Counted from the first letter of the stretch, positions 34,059 to 44,006 are shown. The stretch: 58,170 nt of DNA from Prevotella sp. UBA2850 (GCA_002350805.1 DEFO01000042.1:25762-83931); one strand, 5' to 3'. Numbers and translations are program-made. The notes: generated from the letters alone by a model not told the origin.

Positions 34059-35717
34059 ATGAAGAAGAATATTACCATTAACCTGTGCGGCCGCCTCTTC
34101 CAGATTGATGAAGACGCCTATGAGATGCTGCAACACTATACCGACTCGCTGCGCTCGTATTTCGGCAAGCAGGAAGGCGGCGAGGAGATTGCCGACGATA
34201 TAGAGGCCCGCATTGCCGAACTGCTGGACGAACTGAAACAGCAGGGCAACGAGGCCGTTACCATCGACCATGTGCGCGACATCATCTCGCGCATCGGCAA
34301 GCCCGAGCAGCTGGCCGGCGACAATGATGGAACCAGCAGCCAACAGCCTGCCGGGGAAAGCGTTCTCGACGGTTTCCGCTCGCGCATGAGCGGCCGACGG
34401 CTCTACCGCAACCCCAAAGACAAGATGGTGGCTGGCGTACTGTCGGGCTTTGGCGCCTACACGGGCACCGACCCCACCATCTGGCGCTTGCTGATGGTGC
34501 TCTTCACGTTCATCTACGGCATCGGACTGGTGGTCTACGTCATTCTGGCTTTTGTGCTCCCCGAGGCCAAGACTCCCGAGGAACTGCTGCAAATGGAGGG
34601 CAAGGAGGTGACACCCCAAAACCTGGCCAGCATGGTGACGAGCGACACCGACGAGAAACCGCGTCCCAACATCCTGCGAGCCATCTGCTCCATCATCCTG
34701 AAAATAGGTTTTGGTATCGTCGTTTTCTTCCTCGCACTCAGCTGTCTGGCCATGATTGCCGGACTCATCTTCCTGGTGGTAGCCATCGTTTCGGCACTTG
34801 TCCTGCCCCTCTCGGCCGACATGCCGTTCAGCCTGGAGGCCATGGGACTGGCCGAAATCTATCAGAACCACACGTGGGTGCTCGTCGTCTTCGCCATCGC
34901 GCTGCTGCTCCTGTTGGTCATCCCCGTCTATGCCATCATCCATTTGGTGCTCTCACTGGTGGGTAAGGTGCAGCCCATGGGCATGACGCAGCGCATCGTG
35001 TGGCTGGTGCTGTGGCTCATCGCCCTCTGCGGTGTTGTCCCCACGGGCATCATGATGGGTACCTATCACGACGAGTACCGCCAGCAGCGCTACAAAGAGA
35101 CGCACATGTTCCAGGGCACGGTGATGAGCAGCTTCGACAAGCACTATCTGCAGCGCCAAGGCTGGACCCTGCTCAAGCACGAGAACTGCAACGGCAGCTA
35201 TGTCAACGATGGCGAGTATTTCACTGGCGACCGCTCGTATGCCTATCTTGACGCCGGAAACAGGGATGGCGAGATGATTTACCAGGCAGAGAAACGCATG
35301 CCCGTAGAGCCTGGCACCTACCGCATCAGCTGCCATGCCCGCGCACAGTGGGACGGTGTGTGGATCTATGCCACCACCCCATCGTCGGCCGACAAGCCCC
35401 TGGCCCAAACCAGGGTGCCCGCCTTCGGCAACAAAGGAGGTGAGATTTGGGAACAAGCCCGTAACCTGCTGGACAGCGAAGACAAGGTCACACCCTCCGA
35501 ACTGCAGCGCGCCCGCAACATCCTCGCGGTCAACGATGGTGAGGGCTATGGATGGAGCAAGGTGGAGGTGACGGTGCAAATAGTTCAGAAAGACACACTC
35601 TGCTACGGCGTCTCCACCGACCCGGAATTCACTGGTGACACCTCGCACCCGGAATGGTTCTCGGCCTGCGACTTCAGGGTGGAGCCGGTCGACAAGAAAG
35701 ACCATCCGAAAAAGTAG
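34059..35717 (+). CDS. PspC domain membrane protein
   Basis: A 552-residue inner-membrane protein. The N-terminus (residues 1-95: ITINLCGRLFQIDEDAYEML and ADDIEARIAELL) is the cytoplasmic module common to Bacteroidota PspC proteins. The PspC domain follows at about 107-175 (RRLYRNPKDKMVAGVLSGFG, then TIWRLLMVLFTFIYGIG). More membrane segments lie at about 210-325, then a periplasmic C-terminal domain from about 345 (beta-rich, RISCHARAQWDGVWIYA). PspC proteins take part in envelope-stress (phage shock) responses. It is co-transcribed with PadR. Confidence 0.88.
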   Translation: MKKNITINLCGRLFQIDEDAYEMLQHYTDSLRSYFGKQEGGEEIADDIEARIAELLDELKQQGNEAVTIDHVRDIISRIGKPEQLAGDNDGTSSQQPAGESVLDGFRSRMSGRRLYRNPKDKMVAGVLSGFGAYTGTDPTIWRLLMVLFTFIYGIGLVVYVILAFVLPEAKTPEELLQMEGKEVTPQNLASMVTSDTDEKPRPNILRAICSIILKIGFGIVVFFLALSCLAMIAGLIFLVVAIVSALVLPLSADMPFSLEAMGLAEIYQNHTWVLVVFAIALLLLLVIPVYAIIHLVLSLVGKVQPMGMTQRIVWLVLWLIALCGVVPTGIMMGTYHDEYRQQRYKETHMFQGTVMSSFDKHYLQRQGWTLLKHENCNGSYVNDGEYFTGDRSYAYLDAGNRDGEMIYQAEKRMPVEPGTYRISCHARAQWDGVWIYATTPSSADKPLAQTRVPAFGNKGGEIWEQARNLLDSEDKVTPSELQRARNILAVNDGEGYGWSKVEVTVQIVQKDTLCYGVSTDPEFTGDTSHPEWFSACDFRVEPVDKKDHPKK

Positions 35718-35771
35718 GCGAAAGCCTTGGGACGATATTACCAAAGCAACCTGCCATATTTTTTAGTGAAA

Positions 35772-35842
35772 GAAACGCTCTGTTTCTGTGCCTGAAACAC
35801 TCTGTTTTTGAGCCAGGAGCAGAGCGTTTCCATGTCTGAAAT
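35772..35842. repeat. Degenerate 22-bp tandem repeat
   Basis: Units start at 35772, 35794 and 35816 with a partial at 35838; the pattern is GAAACnCTCTGTTTcTGnGC. The motif resembles the array at 43793-43930. The 315-base gap 35718-36032 contains nothing else apart from the GH10 promoter. Confidence 0.75.
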
Positions 35843-35986
35843 AGCTATTGAAAGATAACAAGACCAGACAAGGGGAGAGGTCAATAGCGCTCATCACCAT
35901 CATGACTCATTGTATATATCGCGTCGTTTGTAACAAATGCAATAATATGTGATACATCAATAAACGAATGTGTCGGATTTGTTTTG

Positions 35987-35995
35987 TATCTTTGC
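35987..35995 (+). promoter_or_regulatory. -7 element of the GH10-CE1 operon
   Basis: TATCTTTGC, 37 bases before the start of the xylanase gene. Confidence 0.72.
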
Positions 35996-36032
35996 CATCG
36001 CAATTGTAAATAACTAAAGACGCAATACAAAA

Positions 36033-38216
36033 ATGATGACAACGAAAAAGTCTTTATTAGCGATGCTGTTGCTGGTGATGGCAACATCGGTGCAGGCACA
36101 AGGACTGAAAGACGCCTACAAGAACTATTTCAAGATTGGCGTGGCCGTGAACCAACGTAATGTGGTTGACCCCGTACAGACAGACCTCATCAAACGAGAG
36201 TTCAACAGTGTGACTGCCGAGAATGACATGAAGCCCGAGCCCACCGAGCCGAAGGAGGGTGTCTTCGACTGGGAGGGTGCCGACAACATTGCCAATTTCT
36301 GCCGCCAGAACGGTCTGAAGATGCGCGGCCACTGTCTGATGTGGCACTCGCAGATTGGCAAGTGGATGTATGAGGACAACCCCACGAAAGAGGTTTTCTA
36401 CGAGCGTATGCGCAAGCATATTCATGCCGTGGTGAACCGCTACAAGGACGTGGTGTACTGCTGGGACGTGGTGAACGAGGCCATGACCGACGACGCCAAT
36501 AGCATCGACCCCTACCGCCAGAGTCCTATGTATAAGCTCTGCGGCGACGAGTTCATTGCCAAGGCCTTCCAGTTTGCGCGCGAGGCCGACCCGAAGGGAC
36601 TGCTGTTCTACAACGACTACAACGAGTGCGACCCGGTGAAGAGCCAGCGCATATATAATATGGTAAAGGCCATGAAGCAGGCCGGTGTGCCCATCGACGG
36701 CATCGGCATGCAGGGCCACTACAACATCTACGGTCCCACCGAGCAGGCTGTCGACGATGCTATCAGCCTCTACAAGAAGGTAGTGAAGCACATCCACGTG
36801 ACCGAGCTCGACATCCGCGTGAACACCGAGATGGGCGGACGGTTGCGCTTCAGCCGTGAGGGCGTGAACATCAGCGACTCGGTGAAGCAGCACCTGGCCG
36901 ACCAATATGCCCGTGTGTTCAACGTGTTCCGCAAACATAAGGACGTGATAGAGTGCGTGACCTTCTGGAACCTGAGCGACCGCGACTCATGGCTGGGCGC
37001 CGCCAACTATCCCCTTCCGTTTGATGCCCAGTACCAGCCCAAGCTGGCTTACGACGTCATCAAGAACATGCTGCCTGCCAAGTGGGAACTGCCCAAGGCC
37101 CCTGCCCGCCGTCCCAACCGCAACATGCAGCGCCCGCCGTTCAACCCGCAGTTTGCCTTCCGCCCCATAGAGGGAGTGAAGGACGACTTCAAACCGTCGA
37201 CGAAGAACCAGCCCGGACAGCCATATCCGCAGGTGAACTCGCAGGGATACGTGCGTTTCCGCATTGAGGCACCCGATGCCAAGGACGTGACCGTCAGTCT
37301 GGGACTGGGCGGCCGCGGCGGCACCAAGCTCCATAAGACCTACGACGGCTCGTGGGTAGGCACCACCGAGGGTCCCATGGACGAGGGATTCCACTATTAC
37401 CATCTCACTGTCGACGGCGGAACGCTCAACGACCCGGGTGCACAGAACTACTACGGCTCATGCCGTTGGGAAAGTGGTATTGAGATACCGGCCCACGACC
37501 AGGACTTCTATGCCTGCCGCATGGATGTGCCCCACGGACTGGTGCAGCAGGTGCTCTTCCCCTCGCCGAGCACCAACATGGTGAAACGGGCCATTGTCTA
37601 TACCCCGCCCACCTATGGCAAGAACAAGAAGCAGCGCTTCCCCGTGCTCTACCTGCAGCATGGCTGGGGCGAGGACGAGACCGCCTGGAGCCGCCAGGGA
37701 CACGCCAACCTCATCATGGACAACCTGATTGCCGAGGGCAAGGCAGAGCCATTTATCATCGTGATGACCTATGGCATGACCAACGACGTGAAGTTCGGCG
37801 GCATCCGTCAGTTCACCGCCGAGGAGTTTGAGAAGGTGCTGGTCGACGAGCTGGTGCCCTATATCGACGCCAACTTCCTGACCAAGGCCGACAAGCAGCA
37901 CCGTGCCATGGCCGGTCTGTCGATGGGCGGCTTCGAGACCAAGCTCATCACGCTGCGCCGCCCCGAGGTGTTCGGCTACTACGGACTGCTGAGCGGCGGA
38001 CAGTACGAGCCTGCCGACATCAAAGACAAGAACCAGGTACGCCTGATTTTCCAGAGTTGCGGCTCGAAAGAGCGTCCTGATGCCATCCGCGAGTCCACCG
38101 AACGGCTGAAGGCAGCAGGGCTGAATGCCGTGGGCTACGTGTCGGAAGGCACCGCCCATGAGTTCCTCACATGGCGTCGCAGCCTCTATCAAATGGCACC
38201 ATTACTATTCAAATGA
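36033..38216 (+). CDS. Bifunctional GH10 xylanase and CE1 esterase
   Basis: A 727-residue exported enzyme with two catalytic units, the layout of Prevotella ruminicola Xyn10D-Fae1A. The signal peptide ends near SVQAQ. GH10 endo-1,4-beta-xylanase occupies about residues 25-350: acid/base Glu149 in DVVNEAM and nucleophile Glu258 in HVTELDIRV. A linker/CBM48-like beta domain (about 385-480, VRFRIEAPDAKDVTVSLG) leads to a CE1-type esterase (about 495-727) with nucleophile Ser630 in AGLSMGGFET and His709 in EGTAHEFLTWRRSLY. The esterase should remove feruloyl or acetyl groups from arabinoxylan. The stop overlaps the next start (ATGA), coupling it to the tandem GH43. Confidence 0.92.
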   Translation: MMTTKKSLLAMLLLVMATSVQAQGLKDAYKNYFKIGVAVNQRNVVDPVQTDLIKREFNSVTAENDMKPEPTEPKEGVFDWEGADNIANFCRQNGLKMRGHCLMWHSQIGKWMYEDNPTKEVFYERMRKHIHAVVNRYKDVVYCWDVVNEAMTDDANSIDPYRQSPMYKLCGDEFIAKAFQFAREADPKGLLFYNDYNECDPVKSQRIYNMVKAMKQAGVPIDGIGMQGHYNIYGPTEQAVDDAISLYKKVVKHIHVTELDIRVNTEMGGRLRFSREGVNISDSVKQHLADQYARVFNVFRKHKDVIECVTFWNLSDRDSWLGAANYPLPFDAQYQPKLAYDVIKNMLPAKWELPKAPARRPNRNMQRPPFNPQFAFRPIEGVKDDFKPSTKNQPGQPYPQVNSQGYVRFRIEAPDAKDVTVSLGLGGRGGTKLHKTYDGSWVGTTEGPMDEGFHYYHLTVDGGTLNDPGAQNYYGSCRWESGIEIPAHDQDFYACRMDVPHGLVQQVLFPSPSTNMVKRAIVYTPPTYGKNKKQRFPVLYLQHGWGEDETAWSRQGHANLIMDNLIAEGKAEPFIIVMTYGMTNDVKFGGIRQFTAEEFEKVLVDELVPYIDANFLTKADKQHRAMAGLSMGGFETKLITLRRPEVFGYYGLLSGGQYEPADIKDKNQVRLIFQSCGSKERPDAIRESTERLKAAGLNAVGYVSEGTAHEFLTWRRSLYQMAPLLFK

Positions 38217-40957
38217 CAAGCATGTATAGAATATTGATTTCCGTGATTTTCTGTGTCGCCTCTGTGACAGTGGCGGCACAGAACCCGTTTGTGCAGACAT
38301 GGTTCACAAGCGACCCTGCACCCCTGGTGCACAACGACACGATGTATGTCTACACCGGCCACGACGAAGACGGCGCCGACTTCTTCTGGATGCAAGAGTG
38401 GCGCGTCTACAGCACGTGCGACATGGTGAACTGGACCGACCACGGCTCGCCCCTGGCGCTGGAGAGCTTCAGCTGGGCCGACGACCGGGCATGGGCCTCG
38501 CAGTGCATCGAGCGCAATGGTAAGTTCTACTGGTACATCTGTGCCCACTCGAGGCTCTCGAAGGGCATGGCCATCGGTGTGGCCGTGGCCGACTCACCAG
38601 TCGGTCCGTTCCGCGACGCACTAGGCAAGCCCCTGTTCGAGAACGGCTCGTGGGACCACATCGACCCCACCGTGATGATCGACGACGACGGTCAGGCATG
38701 GCTCATGTGGGGCAATCCGCGCGTCTACTACCTGAAACTGAACCCCGACATGGTGAGCTACGAGGGCGAGGTGGGCATGCTGTCCATGACCGAGGAGGCC
38801 TTCGGAGCACCCGCCATGAACGAGCGCGAGAAGGGGAAACAGTATAAAGACTGCTATGTGGAGGGTCCCTGGCTGATGAAGAAGCCCGTCGGCGCCGGCT
38901 ACTATCTGCTCTATGCCGCCGGCGGTGTGCCCGAGCATATCAGCTACAGCACCGCTCCCCACCCCACCGGACCGTGGACGTATGCGGGCGAGGTGATGCC
39001 ACTGTCGGACACCAACTCGTTTACCAACCATTGCGGAGTGGCCGACTACAAAGGACATTCCTACTTTTTCTATCATACGGGCAAGCTGCCGCAGGGCGGA
39101 GGCTTCGGCCGCAGCGTGGCCGTAGAGGAGTTCCGCTACAATGCCGACGGCTCGTTCCCCAGGATTCTCCCTACCGAACAGGGAGTAAAGCCTGTCGGCA
39201 CGCTGAACCCCTATCAGCGTACAGAGGCCGAGACCATGGCTTTCTCGCGAGGAGTGAAGACCGAGCAGAACAACGAGGCAGGTGTCTATGTGACCGATAT
39301 CCACAACGGCGACTACATCAAGTTGCAGAACGTAGCGTTCGGCACGCACATACCTCGCACCTTCAGTGCCCGTGTGGCCAGCGGACTGCGGGGCGGAACC
39401 ATTGAGTTGCATCTCGACAGCATCGGCGGGCGCATGCTGGGCCACCTCGACGTTGCGGGTACCGGAGGCTGGGAACAGTGGCAGACCCTGACCGCCGACC
39501 TCGACTTCTCGCCCATGGCCCGTCCCCTGCCGGCAACAGCCGACCTCTATCTGGTGTTCAAAGGGCGCAAAGGACCGAAACTCTTCAATTTCGACTGGTG
39601 GGAGATGCGCCACCTGGAGCAGGTGAACATGCCGCTGTTCCAAACCAAATACACGGCCGACCCCTCGCCGCTCGTGGTGGGCGACACGCTTTTCCTCTAC
39701 ACCTCGCACGATGCCTCGCCCGAGGATATTCCCGATGAGAACGAGAAAGGGTCGGCGGGATTTTTCATGTACGACTGGCTGTTATGGTCGACCACCGACA
39801 TGGTCAACTGGACCGAGCACGGTGCCGTGGCATCACTGAAAGACTTCACTTGGCGCAGCCGTGACAATGGTGCATGGGCCATTCAGACCATCTGCCGCAA
39901 CGGAAAGTATTATCTCTATGCCCCGCTCCACGGCCATGGCATCGGTGTGCTGGTGGCCGACTCGCCTTACGGTCCGTTCAAAGACCCGCTGGGCGAGCCG
40001 CTGGTGTGGCAGAAAGAGCACTGGTATGACATCGACCCCACCATAATGACCGACGACGACGGACAGGCTTACATGTATTGGGGCAATCCCTATACCTACT
40101 ATACACGTCTGAACGACGACATGGTGTCGCTGAAAGACAGCATCCACCGGCTCGACTATCACATCGACCACTACCAGGAGGGACCCTGGCTCTACAAACG
40201 CGGCGGTCACTACTACCTGGCCTATGCCTCCACATGTTGTCCCGAGGCACTGGGCTATGCCATGAGCGACTCGCCCACCGGTCCGTGGGAGAGCAAGGGA
40301 TACATCATGCGGCCCACTGAGCGCGACCGGGGTAACCATCCGGGCATCTGCGACTACAAAGGACACTCGTATGTGTTTGGGCAGAACTACGACCTGATGC
40401 ACCTCGAGAGCTTTGTCCACCACGAGCGACGCAGCGTCTCGGCCACGGAAATCAGTTACCAGAGCGACGGCACCATCATAGAGGTACCCTACTGGCTCGA
40501 CCAGCAACCCATGCGCCAGCTGCACTGGCTGAACCCCTATCAGCGGGTGGAGGCCGAGACCATGGCTTGGGGCTACGGACTGAAAACTGCCAAAATGGGC
40601 ATCGAGAACACGGGGGTTGTGGCCAATATGCCGGAGTCGACGGGCCGGCGCAACATGTATGTCACCGACATCAACGACGGTGAGTATATCCGTCTGCGCG
40701 GAGTCGACTTCCAGAAAGGAGCCCGCCAGTTCACGATGTCGGCAGCTGCCACGGGCCGTTGCACCGTCACCTTGCGCCTCGACGCGAAAGACGGCCCCGT
40801 CGTTGGCACGCTCACTCTTTCGCCCACAGGGTCGGTGAAACGCTATCGTAACAACCAGGCCAAGGTGAGAAACGCCTCGGGAGTGCACGACCTCTACCTC
40901 TGTTTCAGTCAGAGCAGCGGTGACGTACGCCTCGACTGGTGGCAGTTCAAGCAATAA
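38213..40957 (+). CDS. Tandem GH43-CBM6-GH43-CBM6 hydrolase
   Basis: A 914-residue exported protein with two complete GH43 propellers, each followed by a CBM6-like domain. First unit: Asp34 (SDPAPLV), Asp151 (HIDPTVMIDDDG), Glu217 (VEGPWLM), CBM6 ending near FNFDWWEMRHLE. Second unit: Asp483 (ADPSPLVVGDTLFLY), Asp608 (DIDPTIMTDDDG), Glu656 (YQEGPWLYKRGG), CBM6 ending in RLDWWQFKQ. All six catalytic carboxylates are kept, so both halves should be active on arabinose or xylose side groups. The start at 38213 is set by the ATGA overlap with the GH10-CE1 gene; MYRILISV three codons on is also possible. Internal duplication followed by divergence is the likely origin. Confidence 0.88.
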   Translation: MTSMYRILISVIFCVASVTVAAQNPFVQTWFTSDPAPLVHNDTMYVYTGHDEDGADFFWMQEWRVYSTCDMVNWTDHGSPLALESFSWADDRAWASQCIERNGKFYWYICAHSRLSKGMAIGVAVADSPVGPFRDALGKPLFENGSWDHIDPTVMIDDDGQAWLMWGNPRVYYLKLNPDMVSYEGEVGMLSMTEEAFGAPAMNEREKGKQYKDCYVEGPWLMKKPVGAGYYLLYAAGGVPEHISYSTAPHPTGPWTYAGEVMPLSDTNSFTNHCGVADYKGHSYFFYHTGKLPQGGGFGRSVAVEEFRYNADGSFPRILPTEQGVKPVGTLNPYQRTEAETMAFSRGVKTEQNNEAGVYVTDIHNGDYIKLQNVAFGTHIPRTFSARVASGLRGGTIELHLDSIGGRMLGHLDVAGTGGWEQWQTLTADLDFSPMARPLPATADLYLVFKGRKGPKLFNFDWWEMRHLEQVNMPLFQTKYTADPSPLVVGDTLFLYTSHDASPEDIPDENEKGSAGFFMYDWLLWSTTDMVNWTEHGAVASLKDFTWRSRDNGAWAIQTICRNGKYYLYAPLHGHGIGVLVADSPYGPFKDPLGEPLVWQKEHWYDIDPTIMTDDDGQAYMYWGNPYTYYTRLNDDMVSLKDSIHRLDYHIDHYQEGPWLYKRGGHYYLAYASTCCPEALGYAMSDSPTGPWESKGYIMRPTERDRGNHPGICDYKGHSYVFGQNYDLMHLESFVHHERRSVSATEISYQSDGTIIEVPYWLDQQPMRQLHWLNPYQRVEAETMAWGYGLKTAKMGIENTGVVANMPESTGRRNMYVTDINDGEYIRLRGVDFQKGARQFTMSAAATGRCTVTLRLDAKDGPVVGTLTLSPTGSVKRYRNNQAKVRNASGVHDLYLCFSQSSGDVRLDWWQFKQ

Positions 40958-40962
40958 CAAAG

Positions 40963-42210
40963 ATGAAGAGAGTCAGAGCAGACATACGAATGGTGGCACC
41001 GGTGCTGTTGGGCATCGTGGTGTTTGGCTTTTGGAGCATGCTGAAACCGCATTGGGTGATCGAGCGCGAACTGCTACAGATGTTCCGTTGGACAGGCGAT
41101 TACTTCGTCGGCAGAATGATGATGCCGGGCGGACTGGCCCGCTATGTGGCTGATTTCCTGTCTCAGCTCTTCATCAGTGTCCGGTTGGGAGCTTTCCTAC
41201 TGGCCCTGATGGCGGTCTTGTCGCAAGGACTCTCATGGATAGTACTGCGGCGGATGAGACCGCAACGGGCATCCTCCTCATCGGCATTCACGGCTCGGAC
41301 ATACGCTCTGTCGTTCGTTCCTACCCTTGTCTTCAACTTCCTTTTGTGCGACATGCGCGTCCAACTGACGCTCTTTGTGGCCTTCCTCATGACATTGGTA
41401 TGTCTGGCCCTGCTGCCCCGGCGCAGGCCATCGGCCAGTCTGGCGGTCTCGGCCGTCGTGGTGGTGATTGGTTATTGGCTGATAGGTCCTATGGTCTTAT
41501 TGGTACCGCTCTACCACCTGCGCTGGCTGACCGTCCATCAGCAACAGCTGAAGACAGTGGTTTCGGTCATTGCCCTGATCTTGTTGCTGACTGTCTGCAT
41601 GTTCTGCAGCCTGCGGGTGACGCCCTATCCGCTGCGAATCGTGGCACAGGGCATCGACTATGTGTGGAACACCGGCAAGATAGGCACCGACGAGGAAATG
41701 CAGTACGACCTGTTGCTGAGGGAAGCCGACTGGAAAAGCATTTTGCAGAAAGCCAGTCAGCAGCCGCCCCACAGTGCCGCCAGCCGGCATATTGTGCAGT
41801 TGGCAGCTTGGTACCAGGGGCAAATCAGCCAGCAACAACTGGCAGAGACCTTCAGCAATGTGCGCGAGTCGATCAACAGCAGTGTGGCAGCAGGCATGAT
41901 GAGCGATTTCTGTATGCATCTGGGCGTGCTGAACATCGCGCAGCGGGCGGCATTCGAACTGAATGAGTCGGCCGTCAACTACAACAAGAGTGCCCGTGCC
42001 ATGAAACGGCTGGCCGAGACGGCGCTCTGCACAGGCCAGTATGAGGTGGCGCTGAAATATGTGGCATTGCTCGAACAAACACTGTTTTATCGCAGTTGGG
42101 CACATGACTTGCGCGACCTGGCCGAGCATCCCGACCGCCTGAAGGCGCACAAGAAATACGGCATGTATCAGAAGGTGTATGCCGAAGCAACGGACCATAT
42201 ATTCATTTAA
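40963..42210 (+). CDS. Multi-pass membrane protein, DUF6057-like
   Basis: A 415-residue protein. The first 210 residues contain about six hydrophobic segments (VLLGIVVFGFWSML, LGAFLLALMAVLSQGLSWIV, TLFVAFLMTLVCLALL, ASLAVSAVVVVIGYWLIG and others). The rest is soluble and helical, with a TPR-like look (ESINSSVAAGMMSDFCMHLG, ALCTGQYEVALKYVALLEQT). I place it tentatively in DUF6057; no activity is known. It lies five bases after the tandem GH43 and 11 bases before the CXXCH lipoprotein, so the two probably work together. The frame opens at 40939, but MKRVRADIRM at 40963 avoids overlapping the GH43 gene. Confidence 0.7.
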   Translation: MKRVRADIRMVAPVLLGIVVFGFWSMLKPHWVIERELLQMFRWTGDYFVGRMMMPGGLARYVADFLSQLFISVRLGAFLLALMAVLSQGLSWIVLRRMRPQRASSSSAFTARTYALSFVPTLVFNFLLCDMRVQLTLFVAFLMTLVCLALLPRRRPSASLAVSAVVVVIGYWLIGPMVLLVPLYHLRWLTVHQQQLKTVVSVIALILLLTVCMFCSLRVTPYPLRIVAQGIDYVWNTGKIGTDEEMQYDLLLREADWKSILQKASQQPPHSAASRHIVQLAAWYQGQISQQQLAETFSNVRESINSSVAAGMMSDFCMHLGVLNIAQRAAFELNESAVNYNKSARAMKRLAETALCTGQYEVALKYVALLEQTLFYRSWAHDLRDLAEHPDRLKAHKKYGMYQKVYAEATDHIFI

Positions 42211-42221
42211 CACTCCTGACG

Positions 42222-43730
42222 ATGAGAGTAGTCTTCCACGATTATATCTATTACATAGTATTTTGCGCACTGACAGGCCTTCTGACACTGACAGCCTGCA
42301 CACAACAGCCGACCAACGTGGCCGACAGCGATGCGCTGCCCGCCGTCTTTCCCGACTATGTGGGGGTGACCATCCCAGTGGGCATTGCCCCGATGAACTT
42401 CTCGATGAGCGATGATGCCTACACCCGGATGGACGTTGAGGTCAGGGGCTCACGCTCAGGCTCGATGCATGTCAATGGCAGCTATGCCGACTTCGACATC
42501 GACGAATGGCACCAACTGCTGGAGGCCAACCGCGGCGGAACCCTTTCATTTACGGTATGTGCCCTGAAAGACGGACAGTGGACACGTTTCAAGACCTTTA
42601 AGATGAAGGTGAGTACGGCGCCCCTTGGCGAGTGGGGCGTGACCTATCGGCGCATTGCCCCGGGCTATAGCATCTACGGACAGATGGGCATTTACCAGCG
42701 CGACTTGTCGACGTTCAGCGAGCAACCACTGATAGAAAGCTCGCAGTCGCCGGGCATGTGTGTGAACTGCCACACCGCCAACCGCGCCAGCAACGAGCGG
42801 TATGTGTTTCACGTCAGGGGCGAACATGGGGCAACCGTCATCTGCAAAGACGGCAACGACGAACTGCTGAAGGCCCAAAACGACCAGTTGGGCGGTTCGA
42901 TGGTCTATCCCTACTGGCATCCCGGCGGCCGTTACTGTGCATTCTCCACCAACAAAACGGCACAGATGTTCCACACTGCCAACAACAAGCGCATTGAGGT
43001 GTACGACACTGCCTCGGATGTCTTTGTCTATGACACCGAGAAGCATCAGATACTGAACGACTCGCTCATCATGAAAGAGCAATGGGCAGAGAACACTCCG
43101 GCCTTCTCGCCCGATGGCAAATGGCTCTATTTCACCACCGCCCTGCGCCAGGACTATCCCCATGAGTACGACAAGGAGCGCTACAGTCTGTGTCGTGTGG
43201 CTTTCAATGAGGCTACGGGCAGACTGGGAACAGCTGTCGACACGCTGGTCAATGCACGGCTGACTGGCAAGAGCGTGACGTGGCCCCGGCCATCGTACGA
43301 CGGCCGATACGTGATGTACACACAGGCTGACTACGGCTATTTCTCCATCTGGCATCCCGAAAGCGACCTTTGGATACTCGACCTGACGACCGGAGAAAGC
43401 CATCCACTTGACGATGCGAATAGCCGGCGGGCCGACAGTTTTCACAACTGGACGACAAACAGTCAGTGGTTTCTCTTCACCAGCCGGCGACACGACGGAC
43501 TGTACAGCCACCTCTATTTCGCTTGCATGAAGGCCGACGGCAAAGCCACCAAACCCTTTTTGTTGCCGCAACGCAACCCGAAACGCTATTACCGAGAGTC
43601 GCTCTTTTCGTTCAACACACCCGACTTCGTGGCCGATCCCGTGAAACCTCATGCCCGCAAGATGGGGAAACTCATCGAGGACAAACAACGCCTGGAAACC
43701 CAACTGATCCAGATGGAGAAGGGCAGATAA
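42222..43730 (+). CDS. PD40 propeller lipoprotein with one CXXCH motif
   Basis: A 502-residue lipoprotein: the signal peptide ends in TLTACTQQ. After a beta-rich N-terminal domain comes Cys180-x-x-Cys183-His184 (PGMCVNCHTANRAS), the signature of covalent c-type heme attachment or of a small metal site. The C-terminal half is a PD40/TolB-type beta propeller (GGSMVYPYWHPGGRYCAFS, TPAFSPDGKWLYFTTALR, SVTWPRPSYDGRYVMYTQAD). Similar proteins are annotated as cytochrome c biosynthesis or PD40 proteins, but the function is unproven. The pairing with the membrane protein upstream suggests one system embedded between xylan-degrading genes. Confidence 0.78.
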   Translation: MRVVFHDYIYYIVFCALTGLLTLTACTQQPTNVADSDALPAVFPDYVGVTIPVGIAPMNFSMSDDAYTRMDVEVRGSRSGSMHVNGSYADFDIDEWHQLLEANRGGTLSFTVCALKDGQWTRFKTFKMKVSTAPLGEWGVTYRRIAPGYSIYGQMGIYQRDLSTFSEQPLIESSQSPGMCVNCHTANRASNERYVFHVRGEHGATVICKDGNDELLKAQNDQLGGSMVYPYWHPGGRYCAFSTNKTAQMFHTANNKRIEVYDTASDVFVYDTEKHQILNDSLIMKEQWAENTPAFSPDGKWLYFTTALRQDYPHEYDKERYSLCRVAFNEATGRLGTAVDTLVNARLTGKSVTWPRPSYDGRYVMYTQADYGYFSIWHPESDLWILDLTTGESHPLDDANSRRADSFHNWTTNSQWFLFTSRRHDGLYSHLYFACMKADGKATKPFLLPQRNPKRYYRESLFSFNTPDFVADPVKPHARKMGKLIEDKQRLETQLIQMEKGR

Positions 43731-43792
43731 CTCTTCGCCTTCAAGACAAGCTATGGCCACCATGAGACATTCCTGCGAGACTGCATCCCCTA

Positions 43793-43930
43793 GAATGTCT
43801 CTTTGCCTCCACGCCGAAAGTATCCATGTCTCTGTGACGATAGTCTCCATGTCTCTTTGTCTGAATTCTATTTGTTTCTGTGTCTGAAATCTGTTTGCCT
43901 TTTTGTCAGAAATCTCTTTGTCGCCACGAC
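43793..43930. repeat. Degenerate 22-24-bp tandem repeat
   Basis: About six units, each starting GAAA, GAAT or GATA and ending TGTCT or similar (starts near 43793, 43816, 43839, 43863, 43886 and 43909). The core TCTnTTTGTCTGAAA resembles the 35772-35842 array. It fills most of the gap 43731-44031, which also holds the GH3 promoter. Confidence 0.7.
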
Positions 43931-43997
43931 AAAGCAATTTGCTACAAAATGATAAAAACATGTTACTAAAGAAAAAAGAAATGACGCATTTCTGTTG

Positions 43998-44006
43998 TAT
44001 CTTTGC
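43998..44006 (+). promoter_or_regulatory. -7 element of the GH3 gene
   Basis: TATCTTTGC, 25 bases before the ATG at 44032. It excludes the longer frame that opens at 43903. Confidence 0.72.

Noticed and set aside
35881..36099. Minus-strand open frame in the GH10 promoter region
   Set aside because: It overlaps the GH10 promoter and start, and shows no domain or conserved pattern.
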